From contig WIXG01000231.1 in assembly GCA_009869945.1 (NCBI GenBank), forward strand, positions 1 through 64,000: a stretch of 64,000 bases of DNA, written 5' to 3'. A model generated the notes under the pieces. It was given only the letters and a program-made list of their open reading frames with translations, was not told the DNA's origin and did no database searches. This DNA comes from Mesaphorura yosii (lineage: Eukaryota; Arthropoda; Collembola; Poduromorpha; Tullbergiidae). The first letter of the stretch is position 1. The number at the start of each line of letters is the position of its first letter. Shown one piece after another: positions 10,843 to 23,321 of this stretch. Made by a program: the position numbers and the translations under genes.

Positions 10843-13800
10843 TTAGTATTCACACCAATTTGAGTCGGAGTACGTGTTTGAATAAATCCAGTCCGCAAAT
10901 TCTGTAATATAACCCAAACAGAAGTATGCGCATCAAGAACACTGTATGATGCTCTATGTAAAGTAAAACTTACTGGCCACGTTTGTGTAAACGCCGGGCA
11001 AGTTGGGCTGTCCACAACCTCTACAATAAATCACGCATTTTATGCATGGTTAATTGTAAACTGCATAATTATCGTGTATACCTGCCCCACGAAACTATTC
11101 CGGCTAATATGTGTTGCTTTTGATCAGGTTCATCGTCGCCTGCAGTCTGGACAAGCAGCGGTCCACCGGAGTCGCCGCCACACGAGTCCATTCGTCCGTT
11201 GAGTTGTCCAGCGCAAATCATTCGCTGTGTTACTGTCAAATTAGTCTTGTCGTACAATTCAGTGCAGAGTGTTTGATTAAATATTTGCACTTGTGTTTGC
11301 ATCAGTGTCTCTGATGGTGGTCCGCCTGAAAGAATAAGTGACAACGACAAGTGACAAGCGTGAAATATTCTGTCGTTCATGAATATGCAAACAGACTTAA
11401 CAGGCGCCTATTACTGCTATTACGACGTTAGAATCTGAGTAATAAATTATATTACTGTTCTAACTTTGTTTACTCTACAGTGTAAATAGTTTTGCGTTTT
11501 TGAATACTTCGGGTTTCATTTGTAGTCTCTGAATTGAATTTCATTTCAAACCTGGGCATTCTGAAACCTAAAACTTTGTAATTTACGGATTTGAAACGAC
11601 TCTCAAACCTTCTCTCAGCCGCCCGAATCCTGTCACAATAGCCGGTCTCTCATCAAACGATCTTTCTCTTGGTTTCGGCAAGCAAACTGGGATCATGCCG
11701 TCGCCAGATTCAGAGTACGTATCTTCAAATCTGGACTTGCTCTCTCGACCAAAGAATGATTTTTTGACGCTCTGAAACGCAAACGCACAATTAGACAATT
11801 CAAGCCATTCACGCCTTTTCATTCAAACTCTGATTTGTCCACGTATTTGGTCTGCTCACATTTTCAATGATTGCATTGTTGAGTAAAGTCCAAGAGCTCA
11901 TTCTTCGGCTTTCTTTTTCCTTTTCGCTTTGTCTCCTCGCAGTCTGCGTTAGAATGGGCTTGGTTAGTCTAAGAAGAGCGATGTCATAGTCATGGGTTGC
12001 GGGGTTGTAACGTGAGTGCACAAGCATCCTATTGATTGTTGCACGTGTGATTTTTCTGTAGCCGTTGGTCGTTAAATTGTGTGGGTTCAGAAGGACTTCA
12101 ATTGGTGGCTTGATTCTCTTTCCATGTGGGTGATCTGCAGCTGTCGCGTTGTGATCTCTTTGATTTTCGCGACTTGCGCGCCTGCAAACAGTACAAAACC
12201 ACGCTCGTTCGTGAATCAATTCTTCACGGTTCATCACCTTCTCTTCAGGGTGAGCACAGCTTGCCGATCTTAGCATGGCTCCATTTTACATTAACAAGCA
12301 GTTATGCAGTTGCTATTTGCAATATTTGGGAACATGAAAAGGGCCGACCGAACCATTCTTTAAATATTCGCACACAGCATGTGGTCACCGTAAAATATTT
12401 TGCATTCATCGTCTGAAGCAATCCACTGTCACGATAAGCATGAGATTCCTGCGAGATTCTCTTTCGTTAAGCACTAAAAATAAAACTTTGCCATGAAAGT
12501 GGCATTTCATATGACTATAACCATAAAACCAATGCGATTATTTACTCTGTGCCGTGCATTCAGAAGACTTTAAATTCGAAACGTAAACTTGAAAGTCATG
12601 ATCATGATCGTGAGAAGGAAGTAAATATCACGATAAATTTTCATTGAAGGATTAACATGAGCAACCAAAACAATATTTCCGAGACTAGACCACCACGAAT
12701 GAATGCAGCACATCAAAAAGAGAAGAGTAGACAATACAATAGAGAAAATTACATGCGGAATAAATAACGCACATTCTGAAACTGATATGAACACAGCGTC
12801 TTCAGATCGTTCAGATGTCAATCATAATTTATTGTAAACTGCGCCTGTGCCTGCACATGTTGTTTACTTAAGGTGGAATGTGCAGACTCATATTAGATAA
12901 TTTGTAACACAGGCAGTGGAAATGAATGACAAATTGTGCTTGCTTACCCTTTTGGTGTCACGCAATGAGCGGCTGTAACCAGCCAGCGATCGTTTATCAG
13001 TGTGGCTCCGCAGTGCGGTCTTTGAGACGAATCGGTGGTACGAATTAATGCTGCCGTCCATGGAAATTCACCTTCGACGGTTTCCGTTCCGCCGACAATA
13101 CGGCTCAGCGGTAACGAGACGGACACATTCCGAATTCCGCACTCTGAATCACACAGCAATAGTAATTGCTTGTTAAATTTACTCTTATAAAAGCGTAGTG
13201 TTGTCGACTATTCACTTAACTGCAATTGAAGTATCGCAGTTTCGGGTTCAGTTTACTTTCGGAATCAGAAGTCATTGGCGGAGTGAGACCAGTCGTCACA
13301 ATCTGATTCAGGATTGGTGACGTTAAATTCGCGAGTGTGTAGGCTGAACCACTCGAAACACTGGAATTTCCTGAAAATGAAATTTTTGCTTTTAACAGTC
13401 GTCATCATTGTGATTTGCCCAATTTTACAACCTTTCGTAGTGGGACCCGTCGCGTCATCGCTATGATGCTTCTGTTCAACGCTGCAGAGGACACTGCAAT
13501 CAAATGCTGCGGGCAACGCGGCTGGCGAATCGGATTGGAAATCTATTTGCATGGAGTCTGTAGACGACATATAACTGTCTCTCGGCCTTCGACTTCCACA
13601 AAATCTGGAACAAACACATCATAAAACAATTTATGATGTGATGACATTTTATGGGGTCGACATATCGCAATTACACTTCATTCAATAGAGCCGTATCTTT
13701 GACGCTGACAAAGTTCTCCTTGCATCGGAACAGAGCCGGGAGTTGGAATTGAGTGCAAGCGAATTTCAGTTTGCAAGAGCCAAGATGTGCCTAACAATAC

Positions 13801-14544
13801 CACAAAGAGATGTGAATGAGTATGGCATTTATACATCCTCATTAACATATCTGTTACTTTAAAACTCCAAGAACATGAAGATGGCGGAGCCGCTGTCCGT
13901 TGTAAACTTTGACTGAACACTACGCCTGGCGAAAAAAAGCTCCGACTCCGAGCCTGCTCCTCCCTTCCAATATCTCCAGAGGTCTTCGATGAATCTCCAG
14001 ATTTTGGTCCAAACGGCTGGAACTGGAATTGTTCGCTCTTGTAGGACTGGTAAGATGAATATCGGATATTTGCCACTACGAATGGATGAATTGTGTAGGC
14101 GCCACAAGGAACATCTTACAAAAAGGCATTTACGGGGTATGAGTCAAAAGTTTGACGTCTGGGCATCGTTATTCGTACCGTTTGGAACTTACTATAAGAA
14201 GTGTCCCAGTTTTGTATTGTTGGCGTCAATTCGTTGTTTGCGGGCAATTTCCACCAGCCATTGTTCCATATGTTTGGAACATAATTCGGATACGGCGGGA
14301 TTTGTGGTGGGTTGTAAAGCGAGGACGGATAGCTGGATGACCCAGTTGGAACTGGAAAGCCACCAAATCCAACGGATCCTGATGCACCAAGTTGAAAGTA
14401 CGCTTCGCCGTGAGTGAAGTAATTATGGTGCGGATGGACGAGCGAACCACTGGCCACTCTCAAGTCAAGTAGCCCGAAAATTAGTCCTACAAATACGACT
14501 ATATTGCACGGGACTGTTTGGCTCCAACTCCAAGTGTTCTCCAT
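10843..14544 (-). CDS. gene D: large secreted CUB-domain trypsin-like serine protease
   Basis: Eleven exons: 14544-14193, 14114-13858, 13790-13675, 13604-13432, 13370-13221, 13143-12948, 12181-11860, 11771-11609, 11325-11082, 11020-10974, 10901-10843; 2079 nt, 692 residues, in frame. A signal peptide covers about 1-33 ([14 protein letters not shown]). Residues about 34-117 are Gly/Pro/Tyr/Ser-rich and likely disordered. A divergent CUB follows ([10 protein letters not shown], a long insert, [28 protein letters not shown]). The activation site is LSR|IVGG (Arg364/Ile365). His409, Asp481 and Ser629 are intact and [10 protein letters not shown] carries the trypsin-type Asp (Asp623). About 45 extra residues, many charged, lie between IALLRL and IPVCLP across an intron. 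The intron 12947-12182 is about 770 bp and appears empty. Probably an active secreted protease with a modified surface loop. Confidence 0.9.
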
Positions 14545-14558
14545 AGTGGATCAGTTCA

Positions 14559-14565
14559 AAACTGA
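14559..14565 (-). promoter_or_regulatory. initiator-like motif of gene D
   Basis: The minus strand reads TCAGTTT 15-21 bases upstream of the gene D ATG, matching the arthropod initiator pattern TCAKTY. No TATA box is visible about 30 bases further up. Motif match only. Confidence 0.3.
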
Positions 14566-15034
14566 TTTATTGTAAAAATCCACGAGTTTAAGTTGGCATA
14601 ATAAAAATGCTAATTTAGTTGAACTGGGTCAGTTTTCATTTCATATTATCATTAATTGCTGAGGAACGCCTTTGCAAATAAAGCTCCAGAGTGCTTCGTG
14701 AAACGTTTACCTGAACAATGCCACATATTAGCTTTCATCCAGTACTTTTATGAATCATTAACCACTGTATTTTATGAATACCATTTCGAGACGTATTGAA
14801 TACATAATCTGAAATTGAGTTTCTCTTTGTTACGAATTTGGCATTTGCAGTAGTGCCGAGTGCGAGTGAAGAGTGCTTTTATGCCGGTGACGGTGACCTT
14901 TTAACATGTTGAACGAGGCGAGGGTGAGATTAATGGGTGATATCAACAATATATTGCAATTGCATTGAAGTACACAATCGCAATGGGTAGACAGAAGTAG
15001 CGAACGCGGTGAATGAAATGAATGAAGAGTTGAA

Positions 15035-15060
15035 GTGTCGAGTGTCGTGTCGAGTCGAGT
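15035..15060. repeat. GTCGA-type short tandem repeat
   Basis: Repeated GTCGA/GTCGT pentamers in a short run upstream of the XK-related gene. Imperfect microsatellite. Confidence 0.5.
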
Positions 15061-16060
15061 TTCATATTCCTATTCCACAAATCCCATTTAAGTGTCATGT
15101 CATGGTGAATATCATCAAAAAGGTGAGAAATCTTCAAGTCGTAAAATACGGAATTTCCTTTCAGTGGGAGAATTGTACATAAAACCCATCTGCGCTGCAG
15201 TTGACGACCGACACTCACATATGGTGTTCACGTATAGATTGAATTGAGCGTTTTGTCATCCGCTCTGGCATTCCTACCAGAGCTTGACAAGAAGTAATCA
15301 CGACTTTGCTCTGCCGTGCCTGATTCGTCAAGCATTTATTGTGAAGAATGCGTACAATTAAGAAAATACAAAACCGCCTCGACGACTATTCGTTGAGCAA
15401 TGAACTCCTCATTGAATTATTGTTGATTAAAGTGTTTAAGCTCAATTGTGCTTAAACCGTGCGATTTACGAAGTAGTTTAACAGTCTTACGTTTGAAGGT
15501 TATGATTCGTTATGATCGGGCAAGATCATAAATCAAATCACAGGTATAAAATTCGTGTTTTGTGTCACTTTGTGTCTAATATCTGACCTTCTGCGACTGA
15601 CTTTCGTTCCCATTACTGCCAAACAGCCAGCGCAAACGTAAATGCGAGTATGAAATGCTAAATGCATGACACAATTGATTAGAATCTCTTGTTGTCGCCA
15701 GAATACCTGCTGCTTCTGCCTTCTTCGTGCATTTAAGACACGGCGAGCCGAGCGAAGCGACGAGGAGAGACGCATAAATCTGTACGACATGACATACGCG
15801 ACCCGCAAGAGATCAACCATCAGTCCCCAGCTCGATTTATCTCAAACCCGGGTACGATAGACCTTCTTTCCATGTATTGCGTCATTCTTCTTACTCCACT
15901 TTGTAGCAGCAGCACAAAGACCAGCTCACCAATTCCAAATCCACTGTCTACAGGATGGTCAATCATTTTAAAATTTCTGTTAATGAAATGTAAACTATTT
16001 GAAGTATTTATCCGCTCCGAGACACGTACAATTTTTTAAAGGGAAGAATCTCGCGAGTCC

Positions 16061-16080
16061 AAAGCAATGCAAAGCAATGC
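16061..16080. repeat. two tandem copies of a 10 bp unit
   Basis: AAAGCAATGC occurs twice in direct succession. Minor local duplication. Confidence 0.6.
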
Positions 16081-16722
16081 AAGACAAATCCAATACAGCG
16101 CCGTGCTCCGTAAAGTTCATTTCAATCTTGTTATGAGTGCAACCTTTCTCATCGGCTTCGCCATCGCATTCGCATCTCGTTTAGTTAAATGACCGTAACA
16201 TTCATTCAATCACGAGTATCTTGTTAAGCTCACACCAAAACCAAAGCCAAAGCAAGCTGAAGCCTAATCATCTTAATGCGTAATGCTTAATGCACAATGT
16301 GTATAATGTGCTTTTGTATAATTTTCTTAAACGTTTAAGATAACGCAGAACATAACAGGAATGAGAACCATGCCGTGAACCCCTTGGCCGTGTCTCGTTG
16401 TACTTTGCATTTCTAATTCATTAGTTATACCATACCAGTTATACGACCGGGTCTTGTGGCTTGGCTGGGTATCTTTTTTCTCGAAATTCTCGAGTCGATT
16501 ACTAGGCTTGAGTTATAAGGGCTACAGTGCAGTGCGATGCATTGCCTCTTGCATGGAGAAGGCTGCCGAGATTTTTGTCACTTCTCGAAGGGATGAAGTT
16601 GCCTAAAGGCTTCCAAATACCTTTCACAGGTAGGAGTCTTGCTCTTGGAGAAAAACTGTCTTCTTCGTACAACTCGTACTTGTACAAAGCTCAAGCACAG
16701 CATCCTGTTTTGCTTGCTCAAT

Positions 16723-16823
16723 TGTTGCTGTTGCTGCTGCTCTGCTGAGATTTTGTATACCCGAGCCAAGAACTCGAATCGAACCTTTTCATTATTATTA
16801 TTACAAAAAATATTATTATTATT
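16723..16823. repeat. TTG/CTG and ATT microsatellites
   Basis: A TTGCTG/CTG run at 16723-16747 is followed by ATT runs at 16791-16823, about 0.5 kb upstream of the XK-related start codon and possibly in its 5' UTR or promoter. Likely length-polymorphic. Confidence 0.7.
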
Positions 16824-17233
16824 GCCCAGCATTATACAAAATAAACGAATATTTTGTAAAAGGAAATTTTTCTCAAAAGGAAAAGGAAGGTATTAAAGTG
16901 CGTGTGTGCACAGTGCAACCGAACCAGCAACGTTTCTGTGTCTTCGAGCCTGTGACTGGTGACTGTGGAATGTGAATATTCGTATTGTTGTTAAAGATCA
17001 CAACACAGGAAGGAAGTCTTAGTCGCATTCTGATTTTATGATTTGTCGCTCACGGTGGCTTAACGACGGGGAATTTGACTTTGACTTGACGGTCGCGATG
17101 CCTTACCGGTCTCGGACAGGATTTGCAGTGCAGTGGGGTTAATCAGTTATGTGAGCTCAGCGCGTGTGAGCGGATCGTGAACGCTAACGTCAATCGTGAT
17201 TGTGATCCTGAAAGTGACTGACTGAGAGCGAGA

Positions 17234-20200
17234 ATGGGAGACTCTCGTCGATTGAACCCGGCTGGCATTAGCCATAGCCATGAGGAGGCCTCGTCACCGG
17301 GAAATAATCACAGCGTCCAGCAATTGCTGGCGAATTCGCCGCCGCCACCGGGAACAGCAGTTATGAATTGCAAACGTTTTCCTCGAGTGAATTGCCACAG
17401 TACACCAAAGTGCAAGATGAAGATGGGCTGTAGTACGAAGGCAATGAGTTCCAGTCCCAGTACGTCCCCGAATATTCCAAGTCCGAATTCCAGCATCACA
17501 ATCGTGAACTCCAACAGCCAAAACAACAGCAATACAAATACCGCATCGACGAATGCCTCTAAAACTGGAAAAAGGCCCGCCGCGGAGGCAGCTGCTGCCA
17601 TTTACCATCATATTCACAACTACGGTACTCCATCCCAAGCGAATCCGAAATCACCGTACCAAATGCACGCGCAGTTTAACGGCGATGGAAATGGGAGCAG
17701 TTTTTACGATAACAGCAACAGCATCTACACGATAACGCCCAACAAGACGCCAACGATTACCAACTCCAGTAACTGTAATAGTAATTCAGGAAACGAGAAC
17801 CACATCATGAACGGGAGTGACGGAAACGCGAATGGGGAAACGCTCTCGTCGGTGGATGTGCAGGAATTTCTCCCAGTGTGTGATGCTCTATTTAATGTGA
17901 TCTCATTAGCAATCTACTTTTGTGACATTGTGTTTGATATTCTGACTGCGTACTCTTTCTACGCCAACGACGGGCTCCCGCAATGGGCGATTGTCTGCTT
18001 CGTGTTTATATTCAGCTCAGTGATTCTAAGTCAAATGCTCTCTTATCGCCTGTACGCAATTAACGAGAAGAAGCGCGGCCACCAACTGCCATGCTCGTCG
18101 TCCATGCTTCTCCTGACTCACTTCATGGGATGTGGTGTGCTGTGGAGATACTTTAAGTTGTTTATTCCGTTAGATATGAAACTAGTTAAGAACAAAGTCC
18201 GTGATCTGCTCCTGCTGAGACTCGTGCATGGCCTCCTCGAGTCTGCACCCATGCTCTTCATTCAACTGTATTTAATTTTAGGAAAAGATTCATGGAGCAG
18301 GGTAACTGATTTGAATATTGTCAGCACTTCGTTCTCACTGCTCAGCCTCTGTTGGGCTCTCGCATCGTTTAGCAAAAATATCCGCCAAATAAATGTACAT
18401 AAGCTAATGTTAACGTGGCTAGGTTTAATATTCCAATTCATGTGGAGACTTGGCACAATTACTTCTCGAGTACTGGCGTTAACGCTTTACGCAACTGTGT
18501 ACCATTACTGGATATTTCTTGTACTCGTGATGCATTGGCTAAGCATGTTTGCGTGGATCATTTCGCCAAGCTTCCGCATTTTCTCCAACGAGAAGATGGC
18601 CACCGCCAAAAAGTACTGTTACTCAGCAATGCTGGCCGTCGTGTACATATTCTGCTACGTGAATATTCTAGAATCTAATTCCCGAGCCAAAATGTTAATT
18701 TATTACGTGACAATGATCCTCGAAGACTGTCTGCTCCTGAGTGTCTGGTATATTGCGATAAGATTCGACGAGACTGCACCCACGAGGTGGTACGATGAGT
18801 TCAAGATAATGGGACTGACCATCAGCAGTTTTTGTGTCGGACTCGTGTTCATGGGGCTGTACTATCGCTACTTCCACATTACCAAGCTAAATTACGGAAT
18901 TAACACCAGTAATTACGAGCCCACAAAAATTCGTGGGGACAAGACTCGCAGTTCATCTTTAATGAATGGAAACTTTGAAAGTTCACCAACGTCATTCATA
19001 AGCAGCGGCAGTACGAAAGACAAGTTGACTTTCGAGAGTTGTTCTTGTAATCCACCACCACCAGCGAGGAATGCTGCCAACATTTATAATAACAATAATA
19101 ATAAAGATAACAAGTTCGAGTTTAGTGACGGTGTGACAGTGACAAATCATGCCATGAGCAATAATGCCTGTAATAATAATGGCAATAATAATTCAAGTTT
19201 TCATGGTGGTCCGCTGCACTATGCCAACAGCAAGAGACCGTGCACTGCTGGCAATGGCAGTGGTGCTGGAGAGGTGACAGTCGGAGGAAAAAAGTCCAAA
19301 TACAGCAACGGCAACGTGTGCAATAATATTAATGGTTTCGGTAATGCTCCGCCGACCAACAATGTCCAAGGTGTCTTCAATTGCCGATTTAATCCGGCGA
19401 TGAAGAGAAAGAAGAAGAAACCGACCAGTTTTGTACCACCGCCGAATCTCGGCAATATGAGCGAGACTGAAATTATGGCACAACAGCCTAAAGTGATTCC
19501 AGTTCCAATGTCAGCACAGGCACAAGCCGCTTTCTTTAATAATACACCAGGGAATAAAATGCCTCACGGGAGTAAAGTCGCTAACGGTGGAAAGATGAGT
19601 CATCCTTTCTGGAAACGTCCTCTGAACTCGAACTCGAATCCAGACATAAGCCCCAGTCAGGCATCAGCAGATGATCTGGAAAATATTGAATCTGTCTCAG
19701 TATTAAAATCTCCGACCACGTTTGACATTCAACAAAAGATTTACGAGAAAAAGAAGCAGCAACTATCTGATCTGCGTAAGATTGAACAAGAACAGAAACA
19801 ACAGGCCAGCGCTTTTCTGGAACCAAATTACATGCAGGTCAGCAGTACGAACAGTGACCACGACCATTTCAATTCCCATCGCCACGGTTGTACTCCGAGC
19901 AGAGACGAGTCCAGCGCCTACTCCGTGATACTACAACCGCCCAGTGAAAAGAAACGACCTTGGTTCTCCGCTGATAGCAATTCACCGAGTCAATCAAGTC
20001 CTAGGCCTCCGAATGAAGATGTCTTGCACGATTCCCGTTACATTGAAGACTCATTCCATGAGAATGGATTGGACGAATACCAAGACCAAAACTGGTGTGA
20101 ACGAGAAGAAGCTGATTGGCCACAATTTGATCCGTCGTACAATTACGATCCTTACGCCTTGGATGACGATTTACCTGATCAGTATCACCAAGAAAATGGA

Positions 20201-21107
20201 ATTCCTCATGTCCAAGATGACGACGCTCCAGAGTTCGAGGAAGAGCAACCAGTCCGCAATATTAGCGGCGCAAGGCGACGCTTATTAAGAAAATCTGCTA
20301 AAGCAGCTGCCGCGCGTGCATCAGCATCACAATCTGCACTTGATTTAGTAGGCTCTTCATCCCCTGCATATCAAATTCATCAAAGCCAGCAGTCAACTTC
20401 ACCAGAACGAGGCGGCAGCAGGAAGAATGGCAATAAGACAGTTCGGAACGTTCATCAAAGTCAAAGTCATCCTCACCAGCGTTTAGCACCGGGTACAAAT
20501 GGAAGACAAGTCCTTTACAAATCATGTCGACGAATTCCAGCTGACATTGAGAGCCAGCTTTCACTCTCCAGGTCGTACACACTGCCACAGGAGTTCAAGT
20601 ATCGGAAAAAGTCTGTCCGAACGATGAATGCGAAGAATGAGCAGTCAGCAACAACTCTTCCATCAACGAATTCTTCCGATGGTATTTTTATATTTGATTA
20701 TTAAGACAGACAACAGACTTTCTCTACAACTTGAGCATTCTCACTTACGCAGCAGGACGTACTCACATTCTTGGAATTTCTTGCAAACTAGCTTGTTGCT
20801 TGTGAACTTTGCATGGCTTTCTTTGATTTTTATTTTTATTTTCTCAAAAGAAATTGCTCCGTTTCGTAGGCCTGATGCATTAGTACTCGGCAACTTATCT
20901 GTTCTATTTCATTTTTCAGGCGATGTGGACTCGGGTGAAGACGAGACCGAGATTTACGGGCATTTGCAGAAGATTCCGTTACCAGTTCCTTCGGTGCACC
21001 ATTTACACATTCCCAACCAGAGCCGTGCTTCTGAAACTCCTCTTCTACCTGCTGCAAATGGAAGTTATTCGTCCCCGAGAAAGCCAGAGCACGAAACGAA
21101 GTTATAA
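17234..21107 (+). CDS. XK-related multi-pass membrane protein (scramblase family)
   Basis: Two coding exons, 17234-20681 and 20920-21107; 3636 nt, 1211 residues. Residues about 1-205 are disordered and Asn/Ser-rich. Residues about 206-550 are the XK-related domain, with eight or so hydrophobic segments and family stretches such as IYFCDIVFDILTAY, LLLLRLVHGLLESAPMLFIQ and HWLSMFAWI. The rest is a long polar tail rich in Asn, Gln, Ser and acidic residues, ending PEHETKL. XK-family proteins are plasma-membrane proteins, several of which scramble phospholipids, some after caspase cleavage; which applies here is inference. The layout resembles insect XKR4/6/7-like genes. If the last intron is retained, translation ends at 20704 with GIFIFDY; the spliced form is preferred because the second exon continues an acidic, Pro/Ser-rich frame to a stop. 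Donor GATG|GTATTT, acceptor TTTTTCAG. Confidence 0.9.
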
Positions 21108-21335
21108 TGACAAGACTCGCTTATTAGATGGACCATTTTAAGTCGATTAGAATCGACAACGAAATCTCATTAACAAAGTTTTGTATATTTTGTACCAAAG
21201 CATAAGTCACGGACTGAATTTAGAATCTTATTACGAGACTACATTAAGAGACTTAAGTTGCCAAATACTTGTACAAACTAATTATAATACGCTGACCTTG
21301 GAACTTCTTGTTGACTTTAATTTATTAACATGAAA

Positions 21336-21341
21336 AATAAA
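21336..21341 (+). terminator. poly(A) signal of the XK-related gene
   Basis: AATAAA in a TGAAAAATAAAATC context 229 bases after the TAA at 21107. First good match downstream. Confidence 0.55.
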
Positions 21342-21707
21342 ATCGTTACGGATGTTTCGTAAACTGATGCAATGGCTCAAATGCTACTGGTTTTTAGCTT
21401 CCTGCTTTTGCTTTTGTGATGGATTCATAAACCTATTCGTTCCTGTCAAATTAGAGCGAAGTCAGCCTGTTTCTTCATATCTTCGCCTGCCTGTAACAAA
21501 GAAAGAAGGAGTTGTGACATTCACTATTCACTTAGCCACGTCGGACGGGACAACCGAAACCATTTCATTTCTGGTTACAAGCCAATTAAAACAGTGCATC
21601 TTGGAACAACAGAAATTCTCACTCTTCTACATCGCACCGCAGGCTTTATTGAGTCAAATCCAAACCATATGCAATTTGTTCACAGTTCCTCGTATTTTGC
21701 ATTTGCA

Positions 21708-21736
21708 GTTTCATGCACTTTGCCAGTGCATGAAAC
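21708..21736. repeat. perfect 12 bp inverted repeat with 5 nt loop
   Basis: GTTTCATGCACT, then TTGCC, then AGTGCATGAAAC. A perfect hairpin if transcribed. Role unknown. Confidence 0.7.
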
Positions 21737-22327
21737 AATTTTTAAGGATGTGATGCTTTTTCCCAGCTTGAGCCGCCTTAAGTCAAGCTGTCGCTGTTAT
21801 GAATGGAGTACATTGTAAAGATGACACTTTGACTATTGCAAGGTTTTCTTAGAGAATGTGCCAAACGCAACATCCGAAAGGAAAAACACAAGAACAAAGA
21901 TTAAGCTGTACTATTTTCGGAGGAGCCAAAGCTACGAAGATGAAGCGTTTGGGGATGGCGATGTCATGTCTGTCTTCGTTCAGGTAAATAGGAGCAGGAG
22001 AACCTGGCCGCGGTCATTCATAAGTGGCTGGTGATTGACGCAATTAGAGAGGGAATCTTCACATTCGCAATTATATCAAATAGTCTCGGTGTTTCTTTCG
22101 GTGGGCATCGCGCCGCGGAGAGAAGAACGCAGAAAAGTCGGCAACTCCTGACCTTGCGTAGTTGGTATTATTCAAAAATAAAAATAAGAATTTGCAAAAT
22201 AAAAATCCCTCTCTACACTTTCGTCGTCTGCTTGCCATTAGTAGTGAAATTAACTTTGAACAGTTCAATTCAAAAGTTAGATATTAAAAACACTCGTTAA
22301 TTGCAAATTGTGGTATCGATCGCCAAA

Positions 22328-22420
22328 ATGGGGATCGATCTTGACGACATCAGCTACAACACGGATATGACTTATCCGAAAGCGTACTCGACGACGTCCT
22401 CGGAGAGCAACTGCGATTCG
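22328..22420 (+). CDS. alternative first coding exon 1 of an unidentified large gene
   Basis: ATG in a good context (CCAAAATGGGG) opens 31 codons beginning MGIDLDDISYNTDM and ending in a Ser-rich stretch NCDS, followed directly by the strong donor GTAAGTG in phase 0. Acidic, Ser/Thr-rich, no signal peptide. It is far too short for a gene by itself, and it shares phase and design with the exons at 23229, 32060, 47000 and 53925. Inferred to splice to the common exon at 54592. Protein family not recognised. Confidence 0.55.
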
Positions 22421-23228
22421 GTAAGTGCATGAAAGATTCTGATCTCTGCTTGAAATTCTGTCTCAGCGCTCATCACGTCCACGTTACTTATTGTGTTACT
22501 TGTTATCTGGTTTCTCGGGTTCCTTGCAAAAATTTTTGACGTCAAATTATAAAATCGCGAGCTTGACTGGCTCGGCTGGCTGCTAATCTTGTTAGTTAAA
22601 ATGAAAACTCATTTATTCTTAATAATTTGCTTACCCTGACTGGAACCTGTCCAAGAGTCCTCTGTGTCTCCAATCCTCTTTGACTTTTGGTTGAAAGTGG
22701 GCTAATGGCTAATGTGCGAGCACGATGAGTTACGTGAGTGCAGAACGAGGTCCGCCGAATGTGGATCAAGATGATGATTAGACATTCGGATGAGAATGTT
22801 CTGCGGGCAGGCCAGGCAGACAGGCTCAAGACACGATCCAAATATAACAATATTCGTTTAAAAAATGTATTAATAGCTAATAGCTGCTCTGATATCAATA
22901 GTAAAATAAGTGCAGCGTTATATAACCTCTACAAACACGTACAATGTTGTCGTGAATGCCGCTGCCGTTCTATTTCTGGCGTCTCGGAGGAATGAGACAA
23001 ATATTTAACATTGACACTCTCTTTTTGTTTTGCATTACTGCTAATTTCTGAGAAAACATGATACTTTACTGTCTGAACACGTGAGACGTGGAAATAGTCA
23101 ACGAGAAATGTGCATTGTCGCAAAAAGTGAAATAGTAGCAGTGAATTTTTCCATATTTTAATTCTGTGCTGAACTCGTGAGAAATTTCTGGCGATCACGC
23201 AGCAAGCTGCTTGGAAGGTGGAACAATA
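22421..23228. other. intron or spacer between alternative first exons
   Basis: No further exon, repeat or RNA gene recognised. Presumably intronic and carrying the promoter of the exon at 23229. Confidence 0.35.
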
Positions 23229-23321
23229 ATGCACAGCGGCGGAAGCATAAAGCGGAACGAGTGGAGAATTCGACGGGATGACACGGTGCAAGTTGTCAAC
23301 CCGAAGTCAAAGCATGTCAAG
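23229..23321 (+). CDS. alternative first coding exon 2 of an unidentified large gene
   Basis: ATG opens 31 codons, starting MHSGGSIKRNEWRIRRDD and ending KSKHVK, then a donor GTAGGA in phase 0. Strongly basic, unlike the acidic first exon at 22328, so the two would give N-termini of opposite charge. The donor is weaker than in the other candidates. Same reasoning and same proposed partner exon at 54592. Family not recognised. Confidence 0.5.

Larger units (their letters stand above)
14566..17233. other. intergenic between divergent genes D and XK-related
   Basis: About 2.7 kb with no exon I can support. It must contain the promoter of gene D at its left end and the promoter and 5' UTR of the XK-related gene at its right end. 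It holds several short repeats, listed separately. No clear TATA box was found near 17234. Confidence 0.5.
21108..22327. other. 3' region of XK-related gene and spacer
   Basis: Holds the probable 3' UTR of the XK-related gene up to about 21360, then a spacer with no supported gene. A 133-residue open frame at 21352-21753 is not recognised and may be chance. A 12 bp inverted repeat lies at 21708-21736. Confidence 0.45.

Noticed and set aside
21352-21753. 133-codon plus-strand frame with a hydrophobic start
   Set aside because: No domain recognised, contains the 12 bp inverted repeat, and frames of this length are expected by chance in 64 kb.
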